From AP-15 sp963703745 (GTDB lineage: Bacteria > Pseudomonadota > Alphaproteobacteria > ATCC43930 > CGMCC-115725), in the NCBI GenBank assembly GCA_963703745.1, contig CAVPFL010000007.1, positions 620,001-684,000 on the forward strand: a stretch of 64,000 bases of DNA, in the 5' to 3' direction. Position 1 is the stretch's first letter. Every line of letters starts with the position of its first letter. This document shows, piece by piece, positions 17,020 through 26,408 of this stretch. A program made the position numbers and the translations under genes. The notes beneath the pieces were generated by a model. That model was given only the letters and a program-made list of their open reading frames with translations. It was not told the origin of the DNA and ran no database searches.

Positions 17020-17442
17020 ATGATCATGAAGGGAACACCCCCCGCAACGCCCTCGGAAACAAGGTTGGAGCGGCACGCCGTCTCGGTGCCGCGAATCCTC
17101 CTGGTCGACGACGATCTGGCTTTCTGCGATGCCATCGCAAGAGTGTTGCGTGCCGCCCACTTCGAGGTGTTCCAGGCGGCCGATCACCGGTTAGCTCTCG
17201 AAGACCTCGAGAGCACGCGGCCGATCGATCTGCTGATCACGGACATCGTCATGCCCGAGCGCGTAAACGGCGTCGCGTTGTCGCGCATGGCGCGGATCCG
17301 CCGGCCGGGGCTCAAGGTCATCTACCTCACCGCTTACGATATACCTGGGGTCGAAGACGAAGTTATTGGCCCCGTCTTGCGCAAGCCGATCGACGACGAG
17401 CATCTCCTCGCCGAGGTCAGGCGCGTCCTGGCCACCTGCTGA
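17020..17442 (+). CDS. single-domain response regulator
   Basis: This 140-residue protein is a receiver with a roughly 20-residue N-terminal extension. The acidic pocket is in LVDDDLAFCD, the phospho-Asp in ITDIVMPERVNG, the switch Thr in YLTAYD and the conserved Lys in VLRKPID. There is no output domain, so it acts as a phosphate carrier or by protein contact. It diverges from the stressosome operon, whose kinases carry HisKA domains, and is a candidate partner. The start is ATG 17020 with AAGAAG upstream; a second ATG follows two codons later. Confidence 0.87.
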   Translation: MIMKGTPPATPSETRLERHAVSVPRILLVDDDLAFCDAIARVLRAAHFEVFQAADHRLALEDLESTRPIDLLITDIVMPERVNGVALSRMARIRRPGLKVIYLTAYDIPGVEDEVIGPVLRKPIDDEHLLAEVRRVLATC

Positions 17443-17672
17443 CGCGCCGATCCAGACCTCCTCGATCCCTCCGCGGCGGGAGGGTCCCGGCGAAAGCCTG
17501 CGCGGATCGTTGTAAGCACTTCGGCGATGGCTATGGCGAGATTACAGGTAGCGACCCGGTGAGTTCATGTCGGATCGTGGCACTCTAGCGACGCTGCGTG
17601 AGCTCTCGACGGCAGAGCGCGTTTTGCCGGAGGCCGAGACCGGTGTTCTGACCCCAACCCGGGGCTGAAATC

Positions 17673-18797
17673 ATGTCGGAGCGGACTACTCACCCCGTAC
17701 TACGGGAAGTCGCGAGCGCGGCGGCTCCGGAGCCGCCTCCCGCCTCTCTGGCGCCTGCGGTCACACCGCAGGTCGAGACCGAAGCGCCGCCCTCTACGGC
17801 TACCACAGACGCCGAGGAAGACACCGCAAGATACCGGCGGCGGGTGTTGCTGGTGCTCTCGGCAATTGCGCTGGCGCTTCTTCTTTACTGGGCCTCGGGT
17901 TACGTCCTCGCCTACACCGACGATGCCTATGTGACATCGGATCTCGTCGCCGTCGCCCCGCAAATCACCGGCCGCATAATCGCGGTTCCGATCACTGACA
18001 ACGAGGCCGTGACGAAGGGGACACTGTTGGCCGAAATCGACCCGACGCCGTTTCAACTAGAGCTTGCCAAGCAGCAGGCGAAGCGAGCCGAGGCTGAGGC
18101 GCAGCTTGCGGTCGACCACGACCTGGTCAAATCCGCCAAGGCGGTGCGCGACGCCGCCGAGGCCAGAGCCCGGCTGGCGAATGATAATCTGCAGCGCGCC
18201 CAGCCGATCGCCAAGGCCGGCTTTTTGTCGCGCCAGGCGCTCGATACTGCGACGGCTGATGCGCAAGAAGCGTCCGCCACCCTCGCCAATGCCGAGACCT
18301 CGGTTAACAAGGAGCGCCAGATGGAGGCGCTGCACGACGCAACGGTCAAGGCCATCACCGCGGAAATCGCGTACCTGCAATGGCAGCTCGACCAGACGAA
18401 AGTGCTGGCGCCGACCGATGGGACGACCACCAATCTGACCCTGCGGGTCGGCGACCAGGCGGTGGCGAACGAGCCGCTGGTGGGGCTCGTCGACGCCCAT
18501 GCCTGGCGGATCTTGGCGAATTACAAGGAGAGCGTGATTCGCCACATGCAGGTCGGGCACGCCGCCTGGGTCTGGCTCGACGCCTATCCCTGGCACGTCC
18601 ATCGCGCCGTGATTCAAGGGATTGCGCGTGGCGTCAGCCGCCGGAAGACACCCAACACCCTCCTGCCCTACGTCGAGCCGACTACCGACTGGGTTCGTCT
18701 GGAGCGGCGGTTTCCGGTGACCTTGCTTCTGCAAAACCCGAACGAGGACGTCATTCTGCATATGGGTTCCGACGCGCGCACCGTACTCTTTTACTGA
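17673..18797 (+). CDS. HlyD/EmrA-type membrane fusion protein
   Basis: This 374-residue periplasmic adaptor is anchored by one N-terminal membrane helix (VLLVLSAIALALLLYWASGY, about residues 52-72) after a Pro/Ala-rich cytosolic tail. It has split biotinyl-lipoyl halves (VAPQITGRIIAVPITDNEAV and LAPTDGTTTNLTLRVGD), a long coiled-coil hairpin between them (LAKQQAKRAEAEAQL; RQALDTATADAQEA) and a beta-barrel end. Such proteins join an inner-membrane pump to an outer-membrane channel. The FUSC protein encoded 9 bp downstream is its pump, like AaeA with AaeB. Confidence 0.87.
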   Translation: MSERTTHPVLREVASAAAPEPPPASLAPAVTPQVETEAPPSTATTDAEEDTARYRRRVLLVLSAIALALLLYWASGYVLAYTDDAYVTSDLVAVAPQITGRIIAVPITDNEAVTKGTLLAEIDPTPFQLELAKQQAKRAEAEAQLAVDHDLVKSAKAVRDAAEARARLANDNLQRAQPIAKAGFLSRQALDTATADAQEASATLANAETSVNKERQMEALHDATVKAITAEIAYLQWQLDQTKVLAPTDGTTTNLTLRVGDQAVANEPLVGLVDAHAWRILANYKESVIRHMQVGHAAWVWLDAYPWHVHRAVIQGIARGVSRRKTPNTLLPYVEPTTDWVRLERRFPVTLLLQNPNEDVILHMGSDARTVLFY

Positions 18798-18806
18798 GGC
18801 CGGCTC

Positions 18807-19946
18807 GTGCTGCGCGAGATTCCCGGTGCGCTCGCCGCCGAACTGCGCTCCCTAGAATGGCGCGGCCCGCGCGGATTGGAGGCGGCCGAAGCTGCGGCCT
18901 CGGTAACTCTGGCGGTGCTCGCCGCGTTGGCACTGCATTCGGACGAGCCGTGGTGGGCGGGGATTACCGCGTTTCAAGTCACGCGCGCTTCGCCGTCACT
19001 CGCCATATCGCGTGCGGTCATGCGCCTCGTTGGCAGCATCATCGGCGCGCTCGTCGCACTCGTCATATTGCGGTTGTTTGTTTATCAGTCGGTACCGTTT
19101 TTGCTTTGCCTGTTTCTTTTGGGGTGCGCCGGGCTGTTCGGCTTCGGGACATCCCGGTTCGGCTACGCTTGGCTGATCGGCGCGGTGACCGCGTGCCTTG
19201 TCATTCTGATGTCCTTCGACCAGCCGCAAGTGGCATTTACCACCGCCGTCAACCGCGTCGTCGACGTAATCGTCGGAACCGTGGCTTTCCTCGTCGTCTG
19301 CGGGTTGATGCCAGCGCCGGCCGGTGCCGCAAAGCCCGCTGCGGCCAGCCTTCTCGATCCCCCGCCCTTGGCTTTCTGGCGCCGGGGATACGGCGGCGAA
19401 TTGCAACGCTGGCTCCCCCGCAACGCAGTGATCTTGGTTTACGCCTGCCGCGGCGGGCTCACGGTCATGCTGCTGCCGGCGCTGGCGGAGTGGATTGCGC
19501 CGATCAGCCCGGTTGCAATGGGGATCACCGCGGTGGTCGTCCTGTCGATCCCGATGAGCTCGACCCAGCAACCCAACAATCGCGCACTCGTCCAGCGCGC
19601 GGTGCACCGCTTAGTCGGCTGCCTGATCGGTGCGCTGGTCGGCCTCGCATGTCTCGCCTTTGTCGGCGACGATTTTCTGTTGTGGATAGCGCTGATACCG
19701 CCGGGGATCTGGCTATGCTCGCAAATCCAGACCGGGACCACGGGTGTCAGCTATATCGGGATGCAGGCCATGTTTGCCTATTTGATGAGCCTCGTCCAAG
19801 GCCAGGGTCCGCCGGAGTCGATCAGCCCCGGCCTCGAGCGGCTGGTCGGCGTCATCGGTGGGGTGTTGATCCTGGTCATCGTCAGCCTGGTCCTGTCGCT
19901 GATCCCGCTGTCGCAACCCTCCCCCGCGCCGGCCGCCGGCGATTGA
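18807..19946 (+). CDS. FUSC-family (AaeB-like) efflux protein
   Basis: This 379-residue inner-membrane protein has two hydrophobic blocks of about five to six helices (SVTLAVLAALALHS through LIGAVTACLVILMSF, and VILVYACRGGLTVMLLPALA through GVLILVIVSLVLSLIP). Repeated FUSC blocks are EPWWAGITAFQV and VVLSIPMSSTQQPN. Family members export aromatic carboxylic acids and similar toxic organics. It starts with GTG 9 bp after the HlyD gene, so the two form an operon. It is shorter than AaeB (about 650), lacking most of the soluble domain. The promoter of the next gene overlaps its stop codon. Confidence 0.82.
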   Translation: MLREIPGALAAELRSLEWRGPRGLEAAEAAASVTLAVLAALALHSDEPWWAGITAFQVTRASPSLAISRAVMRLVGSIIGALVALVILRLFVYQSVPFLLCLFLLGCAGLFGFGTSRFGYAWLIGAVTACLVILMSFDQPQVAFTTAVNRVVDVIVGTVAFLVVCGLMPAPAGAAKPAAASLLDPPPLAFWRRGYGGELQRWLPRNAVILVYACRGGLTVMLLPALAEWIAPISPVAMGITAVVVLSIPMSSTQQPNNRALVQRAVHRLVGCLIGALVGLACLAFVGDDFLLWIALIPPGIWLCSQIQTGTTGVSYIGMQAMFAYLMSLVQGQGPPESISPGLERLVGVIGGVLILVIVSLVLSLIPLSQPSPAPAAGD

Positions 19947-19971
19947 CAAGCCACACCTACAACGGTGTGAT
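19943..19971 (+). promoter_or_regulatory. sigma-70-type promoter, shared leader copy 1
   Basis: TTGACA (19943-19948) is followed by 17 bases and TGTGAT (19966-19971). The same elements, spacing and downstream leader (CGGTGTGATCCG, ATCGATCTCGC, GGAGG) recur at 22508. The -35 box overlaps the stop codon of the FUSC gene. Confidence 0.55.
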
Positions 19972-20006
19972 CCGCGGAGTATCGATCTCGCAAGGGAGGA
20001 GCCTCG

Positions 20007-21959
20007 CTGAAATTCCTCGACCGCATCGGTCCTCTGCAGGTCCTCCGGCAGCGGCGCGGCGGCGCGATAGCCGACGGAAAGCCGGTCGAACGCAGGCTAG
20101 CCGCGATCGTGGCGGCAGATGTCGTTGGATATAGTCGCCTCATGGGTGCCGATGAAATCGGCACCCTGCGCGCATTAGGCACGCACCGCCGAGAACTGAT
20201 CGATCCCGCGATCGCTGCTCATCGCGGTCGCATTGTAAAGACCACTGGAGACGGTCTCCTCGTCGAATTTCCGAGCGCGGTCGAGGCGGTCGCTTGCGCG
20301 ATAGAAGTCCAGCGAGGCGTGGCGTTGCGAAACGCAGGCGTTGCGAGCGAAAAACAGCTGATCTTCCGCATCGGTGTCAATGTCGGCGACATCATCATCG
20401 AGGCCGGCGACATTTTTGGCGACGGCGTCAATGTCGCCGCGCGGTTGGAGAGCTTGTGCGAGCCGGGTGGGCTGTGCATCTCCCGGGCGGTCCGCGATCA
20501 GGTCCGCGACAAGCTGCCGGTCGGGTTCGATGATCTCGGCGAGCAGACGGTCAAGAACATCGCCCGGCCGGTGCGCGCGTTCGGTTTGACCCCAGAGGCG
20601 GTTGCCGCAGCACCCGACCTCTCGCTCGGCGGAACCCGCGCGCCGACGAGACACCATCGCCCCTGGATCGGTGTCGCGCTCGCACTCGTCGGCATTGCCG
20701 GCGGGGCGGGCGCATGGTGGGTCGTCGCCGGACCTCTGACGAGGTCTCGGCCGTCCGTCGGCACCCCTCCGGCGGCACCCTCGGCGGCGCGCGCTTCAAT
20801 CGCGGTCTTGCCGTTCGCCTCACTCGGTGTGGAAGGCGGCGGTGACTATTTTGCCGACGGCCTGACCGAAGACATCATCTCCGCGCTCGGCCGCTTCCGC
20901 GACCTGTCTGTGATCTCTCGGGGCGGGGTGTTCGCCTACAAAGGCAAGAACCCGACCCCGGCGGAGGTCGGCCGCGATCTCAAGGTCCGATATGTCGTCG
21001 AGGGAAGCATCCGCCGCGCGCCTGAGCGTGTCCGAGTATCGGTCAGCCTGACCGACACGGCTCGCAGCGCCCTCCTCTGGTCGGAGAAGTACGACGCCGA
21101 ACCCAAAGACATCCTTGCGGTCCAGGATCAGATCACGCGCCGCATCAGCGGTGCACTCGCGGTCCGGGTGACGAGCCTCGAGCTGGCGGAATCGGCGGCC
21201 AAACCGCCGAGCAACCTGGAAGCCTACGACCTCGTCCTGCGTGGCCGCGATCTCCTGTCTCGCCTGACGCGCTCCGCCAATGCGGAGGCGCGCGCCTTGT
21301 TCGAGCGGGCGATCGAGCTCGATCCAAACTATGCGCCCGCCGATGTCGGATTGGGACGCGTCAATCTGCGCGCGGTGGAGTCCGGCTGGACGCCAGACCC
21401 CAGCGAAGCTCTGGAGCGAGCAGAGAACCTTGCACAAAAGGCGATTGAACTGGACGATCTCAATCCCGGCGCTCACGCCCTGCTCGGACAAGCGCTCGTG
21501 CAATTCGGAGACTATGATCGGGCTCTCGACGAGCTGAAGCGCGCGATCGAGCTCAACGGCAGCGACGCCGAGGCCTATGCGGGCCTCGTCACCGTTCTGC
21601 TCTATAGGGGCGATATCGCGGGTGCGATCGCGGCCGGAGAGCTTCTCGCACAGTTCCAGCCCGACATTGTGAAGCGCAACGCTCCGAATCTTGCCGTCGC
21701 TTACCTCCTTGCCGACAGGGGCTCGGACGCCGTCCACATCCTGGAGCAGTTGCTCGATCGCAACCGCACGGACCTGTTCGCGAATGTCATGTTGGCTGCG
21801 GCCTACACCGAGGTCGGGCGTCAGCAGGAGGCGGACCGGCAGGCCGAACTCGTTCGTCAGCGCTTTCCGGGGCTTTCGACCAAGGAGCTCGGATCGCTAC
21901 TTCGCGACCCGAACCAGCGGGAGAAGCTTCGACTCGCGCTCAAAAAGGCCGGCTTGTAG
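20007..21959 (+). CDS. class III adenylate cyclase with TPR domain
   Basis: This protein of about 650 residues starts with a class III nucleotide cyclase domain (ERRLAAIVAADVVGYSRLMG, GDGLLVEFPS, GDGVNVAARLE). One membrane helix follows (WIGVALALVGIAGGAGAWWV), then a TolB/FlgO-like segment (SIAVLPFASLG, YFADGLTEDIISAL, YVVEGSIRR) and TPR repeats to the end. It should make cAMP or cGMP. The only GTG start, at 20109, lies inside the conserved first strand and would remove ERRLAAI. The frame is open back to a stop at 19968, and a CTG at 20007 has AGGGAGGAG 7 bases before it, so CTG initiation is likely. The start is the uncertain part. Confidence 0.8.
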   Translation: MKFLDRIGPLQVLRQRRGGAIADGKPVERRLAAIVAADVVGYSRLMGADEIGTLRALGTHRRELIDPAIAAHRGRIVKTTGDGLLVEFPSAVEAVACAIEVQRGVALRNAGVASEKQLIFRIGVNVGDIIIEAGDIFGDGVNVAARLESLCEPGGLCISRAVRDQVRDKLPVGFDDLGEQTVKNIARPVRAFGLTPEAVAAAPDLSLGGTRAPTRHHRPWIGVALALVGIAGGAGAWWVVAGPLTRSRPSVGTPPAAPSAARASIAVLPFASLGVEGGGDYFADGLTEDIISALGRFRDLSVISRGGVFAYKGKNPTPAEVGRDLKVRYVVEGSIRRAPERVRVSVSLTDTARSALLWSEKYDAEPKDILAVQDQITRRISGALAVRVTSLELAESAAKPPSNLEAYDLVLRGRDLLSRLTRSANAEARALFERAIELDPNYAPADVGLGRVNLRAVESGWTPDPSEALERAENLAQKAIELDDLNPGAHALLGQALVQFGDYDRALDELKRAIELNGSDAEAYAGLVTVLLYRGDIAGAIAAGELLAQFQPDIVKRNAPNLAVAYLLADRGSDAVHILEQLLDRNRTDLFANVMLAAAYTEVGRQQEADRQAELVRQRFPGLSTKELGSLLRDPNQREKLRLALKKAGL

Positions 21960-21971
21960 CCCGGTACCGGC

Positions 21972-22439
21972 TCACGGTTGGTTGCGCACCTCAGGCCAAT
22001 TCCCGGCAGCCTTTGAGATGATGCTGGCGGTTTGCTGCTCGAACAAGGGCACGACCTGCTTATCCCCGAACACGTAGAGCTTGCCGTCCGCGATCGCCCA
22101 AGCCTGTGGATCCGCTTCCATTTTCATCCCGCGCGACAGGGTGACCGTGCAATAACCCCTGAATTGCGGCGCATAATGATCGGGATCGGCGACGAACACC
22201 GCCCGGTGCTCGGCGCTCTTGAACCAGTAGGTCGCGTCGTCAAAGGCCGCCGAGTACTCGGCCGACCCTTTCTCGGGATGGCCCTCGGTGAAATAGGATA
22301 CCGGGTCGTAGCCGCTCAGCGCCACCCGCTTTTCGGAAACCGGCGACGCAGCTTCGGCCGCCAGGGCCGCCGCATGAGCGGCGATCGTGCCCAGGATCGG
22401 TATGCCAACGAGGACGGAACGGCGGGAGATCTCGGGCAT
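21972..22439 (-). CDS. exported YHS-domain protein
   Basis: This 155-residue protein has a Tat-like signal (SRRSVLVGIPILGTIAAHAA) and a YHS domain: VALSGYDPVSYFTEGHPEKG and the YWFKSAEHRAVFVADPDHYAPQ region, with a single Cys in GYCTV. YHS domains are small metal-binding modules often seen near copper or other metal proteins; the function here is unknown. The start at 22439 (MPEISRRSV) places the twin arginine close to the N-terminus. It converges with the cyclase gene, 12 bp apart. Confidence 0.78.
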   Translation of the reverse strand: MPEISRRSVLVGIPILGTIAAHAAALAAEAASPVSEKRVALSGYDPVSYFTEGHPEKGSAEYSAAFDDATYWFKSAEHRAVFVADPDHYAPQFRGYCTVTLSRGMKMEADPQAWAIADGKLYVFGDKQVVPLFEQQTASIISKAAGNWPEVRNQP

Positions 22440-22507
22440 AACGCGCTCCTGAGGCTTCGGGGCCATCGTAAGCCCGCGGTCCCGGACCTACAACCAAATA
22501 GCAGCAA

Positions 22508-22536
22508 TTGACAACGCGAGCCCGCGACGGTGTGAT
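22508..22536 (+). promoter_or_regulatory. sigma-70-type promoter, shared leader copy 2
   Basis: TTGACA (22508-22513) is followed by 17 bases and TGTGAT (22531-22536), then a leader nearly identical to that upstream of the cyclase gene at 19943-20000. It drives the dehydrogenase gene at 22569. Confidence 0.55.
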
Positions 22537-22568
22537 CCGGACATCGATCTCGCGCAACGGAGGGACAC

Positions 22569-23612
22569 TTGGCCAAGTTCAGGATCGCGACACCAACCGG
22601 CGCCAGCTTCACGACCGCCGGCGATTACGGGTATGAGATGGAGGCGCTCACCCCGATCGATGCCGAGATCTTCGAGATCCGGCCGGGGTCCGAGGACGAG
22701 TTCGTCAGCGCCGCGCGCAGCGCCGACGCGCTCTACGCCAAGGGGCGGCGGATCACCAAGCGGATGATCGACGGGCTCGAGCGCTGCAAGATCATCGCGC
22801 TCGGCAGCGTCGGCGTCGACTCGGTCGATGTCGAAGCGGCCACCCAAAAGGGCATCCCGGTTACCAATTGCCCCGACACCTTTATCGACGAGGTCGCCGA
22901 TCACGCGATGATGTTGATCCTCTCGACCTTTCGCCGCTTGATCGTGCAGGACAAATTGGTGCGCGACGGGCGTTGGTCGGAGGGCCGTCCGATGCTGTCG
23001 AAGATCCCGCGCCTGATGGGCCAGACCCTGGGCCTCGTCTCGTTCGGCCATGTCGCGCGAGCCGTCGCGAAACGGGCCAAGGCCTTTGGTCTGCACGTCA
23101 TTGCCTACGACCCGTTCATCGAGGAGCTGGTGGCGATCGAACACGGGGTCGAGCCGGTCAGCCTCCCTGAATTACTGCAGCGCGCCGACATCATCTCGAT
23201 GCACGCGCCGGCGACGGAGAGCGCCAACCGGCTGATCCGCGAGGAGCACTTTCGCCAGATGAAGAAGACGGCGATCTACATCAGCACCGGACGCGGTCCG
23301 ACAACCGATGAAGCCGCCCTGATCAAGGCGCTCGACGAGGGGATGATCGCCGCCGCCGGGCTCGACGTGCTCGAGCAGGAGCCGCCGGGCGACAACAATC
23401 CGCTCCTACGGATGGACAATGTGATCCTGACGGCGCACGTCGCCTCAGCCTCGTCGCGGTTCGACCCGGCGCGGCGCCGACGGGTCGGTCAGGAATTATC
23501 GCTGGTACTGAGCGGCAGATGGCCGATGTCCTGCGTCAACCCGTCGGTTCTGGCTAAGACCGACCTCAGGCGCTGGCAGCCGGTCTCGATGGAGCGCGGT
23601 CCGAACTCGTAA
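22569..23612 (+). CDS. D-isomer 2-hydroxyacid dehydrogenase family
   Basis: This 347-residue NAD-dependent dehydrogenase resembles phosphoglycerate dehydrogenase/CtBP. It has a substrate-domain loop with ALGSVGVDSVDVEA, the Rossmann strand GLVSFGHVARAVAKRAKAFG, the Asp that binds NAD ribose in IAYDPF, the catalytic Glu in LEQEPPGDNNP and His in LTAHVASAS. The nucleotide loop reads GLVSFG instead of the common G-x-G-x-x-G. It starts with TTG, with GGAGG 6 bases before. A gluconolactonase-like gene follows by 17 bp; together they suggest oxidation of a sugar acid or related hydroxyacid. Confidence 0.85.
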   Translation: MAKFRIATPTGASFTTAGDYGYEMEALTPIDAEIFEIRPGSEDEFVSAARSADALYAKGRRITKRMIDGLERCKIIALGSVGVDSVDVEAATQKGIPVTNCPDTFIDEVADHAMMLILSTFRRLIVQDKLVRDGRWSEGRPMLSKIPRLMGQTLGLVSFGHVARAVAKRAKAFGLHVIAYDPFIEELVAIEHGVEPVSLPELLQRADIISMHAPATESANRLIREEHFRQMKKTAIYISTGRGPTTDEAALIKALDEGMIAAAGLDVLEQEPPGDNNPLLRMDNVILTAHVASASSRFDPARRRRVGQELSLVLSGRWPMSCVNPSVLAKTDLRRWQPVSMERGPNS

Positions 23613-23629
23613 TTCCGACCGGGGCACGG

Positions 23630-24628
<999 letters not shown>

Positions 24629-25136
24629 GGCTGTTCCCGCGATTGCGCTCAGCCTAGGCTGACTTTCCGACCAAGCGAGTGAGCAAGCTTCATCCACCGA
24701 ACTGGTGGATAACCCTGTTGACAAACCGCAGGGCCGCCGACCGAAGTGCAGAGAGTTCTTCACGCTTTCGTAAACATTTCGTAACTGCTTAATTATTGGG
24801 CAAAACTACGTTACTGATCTTTCTTGTGTTTTTCCAAAGACAGTTAATTTCATTATAAATGCATGACAAACAATATCGTTTCAGATCGTTACATTTATCT
24901 AACCCCACTTTGTGCATAATTTGCTACGCCGAACGCTCAAAACCAACACCACCGGTCAGCAGAAGAGGCAAGCACTCGGGCCGCTGGAGTAAACGCAATA
25001 CCGCTTCGCTAAGCACAATTTTTGATCATCCTCCCGAGGGAACCGGCACAACAAGTGGCTGTTGTAGGGATAGGAGGGACGATCAGAAAGATAACGGTGT
25101 CATCGGAAGCCGCATGGTCATCTCAGGAGGAGACGC
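24629..25136 (+). other. AT-rich intergenic region
   Basis: This 508-base stretch holds no convincing gene. It contains a 14-bp perfect palindrome (TCAGCCTAGGCTGA, 24649-24662) and a 7-bp-stem hairpin (24692-24710) that may end transcription of the lactonase gene, though neither has a T-run. An AT-rich segment (about 24760-24920) and an EcfG-type promoter at 25039-25063 follow. Confidence 0.6.
25039..25063 (+). promoter_or_regulatory. probable EcfG-type promoter
   Basis: GGAAC (25039-25043) is followed by 16 bases and TGTT (25060-25063), one mismatch from the EcfG consensus. It lies about 74 bases before the small gene at 25137. Confidence 0.5.
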
Positions 25137-25334
25137 ATGCGCGATCCGCAGGAGTGTCGGAGCCTTGCGCGAAAGTGTCGTGAACGAGCAAAAACCGCAA
25201 TCGAGCGAGACATTATTGATCAGTTGCGACTTTGGGCCGTCGAGCTGGCCGATCAAGCCGACGAAATCGAGCGGCGCTCCGAAGACCTACCCGGCGGTGC
25301 GAGGCGTCGAAGCCAGTTAATTTTTTCGAGTTAA
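25137..25334 (+). CDS. small helical protein, possible stress gene
   Basis: This 65-residue protein begins MRDPQECRSLARKCRERAKT and is predicted to be two charged helices (DIIDQLRLWAVELADQADEI) with a basic tail. The AGGAGG 9 bases before the ATG and the EcfG-type promoter upstream support it. Similar short Cys/Arg-rich helical proteins are common in Bradyrhizobium-like genomes; the function is unknown. Confidence 0.62.
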   Translation: MRDPQECRSLARKCRERAKTAIERDIIDQLRLWAVELADQADEIERRSEDLPGGARRRSQLIFSS

Positions 25335-25417
25335 TGACTCCTTCAACAAGATTGGTTTAGTAGCGGCGATTGCCACAACAGCAGCCGCGCATCACATTAT
25401 TGCCAGGAGTCAGCTAG

Positions 25418-25618
25418 ATGACCGAGGAGAAAGCCCGCCAACACGCCAAGGCACTTGCGCAAAGCCTGGGCATAACCTTCTACGTGGTACGCAGCCGCGA
25501 AGGCCGCTATCTGTCGGTGCAACGGCCATCGGACGACTGCGAAATTCTCGCGACGGTCGCGCCGCCAGACAGCGTATACGATACTCCGCAGCGTCGCCCA
25601 ACTAACCTGCCCGACTAG
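25418..25618 (+). CDS. small hypothetical protein
   Basis: This 66-residue protein begins MTEEKARQHAKALAQSLGIT. It has an N-terminal helix, then strands (FYVVRSREGRYLSVQRP) and a Pro-rich tail, consistent with a small folded cytosolic protein. It lies 83 bp after another small gene; AGGAG is present about 15 bases upstream. The 262 bases that follow, up to the target duplication, contain no gene and presumably held the promoter of the gene now split off by the IS66 insertion. Confidence 0.55.
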   Translation: MTEEKARQHAKALAQSLGITFYVVRSREGRYLSVQRPSDDCEILATVAPPDSVYDTPQRRPTNLPD

Positions 25619-25880
25619 TATAGGAGCGCTCCCTTAAAATTGCTCCCTTAACGTTAGAGCGGCAGACGGCGCTGCCCTTGCTGATCAGGAAATCCTCGCG
25701 GACTAGCGAGCACTTTGACCGCAGCCTAACTGTCGGGATTACGGCTAAACGTAAAGCGAGCATTCAGCGACGCGGAAAACGGTCAGCATTCGCGAAGGCT
25801 AGCGCGGCGGAACCGATCCAAAGTGCCAGCGGTTTACCTGCATAGCAAAATAACAAAATAACGCGAGAGGTTACGGAAGT

Positions 25881-25888
25881 AAGCGTCC
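25881..25888 (+). repeat. IS66 target-site duplication, left copy
   Basis: TTACGGAA abuts the left inverted repeat and is repeated exactly at 28512-28519 after the right end. Eight-base duplications are characteristic of IS66-family insertion. Confidence 0.92.
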
Positions 25889-25901
25889 GGTCTGAACCGG
25901 C
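25889..25901 (+). repeat. IS66 left inverted repeat
   Basis: GTAAGCGTCCGGT matches the complement of 28499-28511 over all 13 bases; similarity fades after that. GTAAGCG is the typical IS66-family terminus. Confidence 0.9.
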
Positions 25902-25973
25902 CTATTGGGCGTAGTCAAGGCGGGGTCACTGGGGGAAGCTTGCTCCTTCTGGAGGTACAGAAGGAGCTTTGGA

Positions 25974-26408
25974 GTGGACGGCGAGATTGTAGCGCGGGTG
26001 GAGCGTCGTCGGCAGTGGACGCCGGGCGAGAAGGCGGCGCTGCTGGCCGAGGTGGAAGCGACCGGCGGTCGGGTTTTGGTGGTTGCCCGGCGGCACGGGA
26101 TTTCGCAGAGCCTGCTCTATAATTGGCGATCGGCGTGGAGGGCGGCGCGGCTGATCGCGCGAGGCTCAGCCCCGCCGCCGCCGGGGTCGACAGAATTTAT
26201 CCAGCTCGGCACCGTCGCGGAGCCCTACGCCTCGGCAATGCGTATGGCGGCCGTCGCCGCCGGCACGCGGGGCGCGGGTGCGGCGTTAGCGGAGCGCGCC
26301 GGGGTGATGGAGATCGATCTGCCGCAGGGGGTTCGGGTGCGGGTCGATGGCGGCGTCGACGAGGCAGCGCTGCGGCGGGTGCTGTCGGCGGTGCGCGGAT
26401 TGCGATGA
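25974..26408 (+). CDS. tnpA: IS66 accessory protein TnpA
   Basis: This 144-residue protein has a helix-turn-helix near the N-terminus (WTPGEKAALLAEVEATGG, VARRHGISQSLLYNWR), as in IS66 OrfA. It probably binds the element's ends. The GTG at 25974 gives the expected N-terminus; an upstream ATG would add residues from the terminal region. It overlaps tnpB by 4 bases (ATGA). Confidence 0.85.
   Translation: MDGEIVARVERRRQWTPGEKAALLAEVEATGGRVLVVARRHGISQSLLYNWRSAWRAARLIARGSAPPPPGSTEFIQLGTVAEPYASAMRMAAVAAGTRGAGAALAERAGVMEIDLPQGVRVRVDGGVDEAALRRVLSAVRGLR

Noticed and set aside
18380..20134. 584-codon plus-strand frame overlapping the HlyD and FUSC genes
   Set aside because: It is out of frame with both real genes; the translation is Arg-rich low complexity.
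20820..21737. 305-codon minus-strand frame
   Set aside because: It is antisense to the TPR part of the adenylate cyclase and has no recognisable domain.
25809..25834. Third GGAAC site (GGAAC-N16-CGGT) in the flank left of IS66
   Set aside because: The -10 part does not match CGTT; it is too weak to call as a promoter of the interrupted gene.
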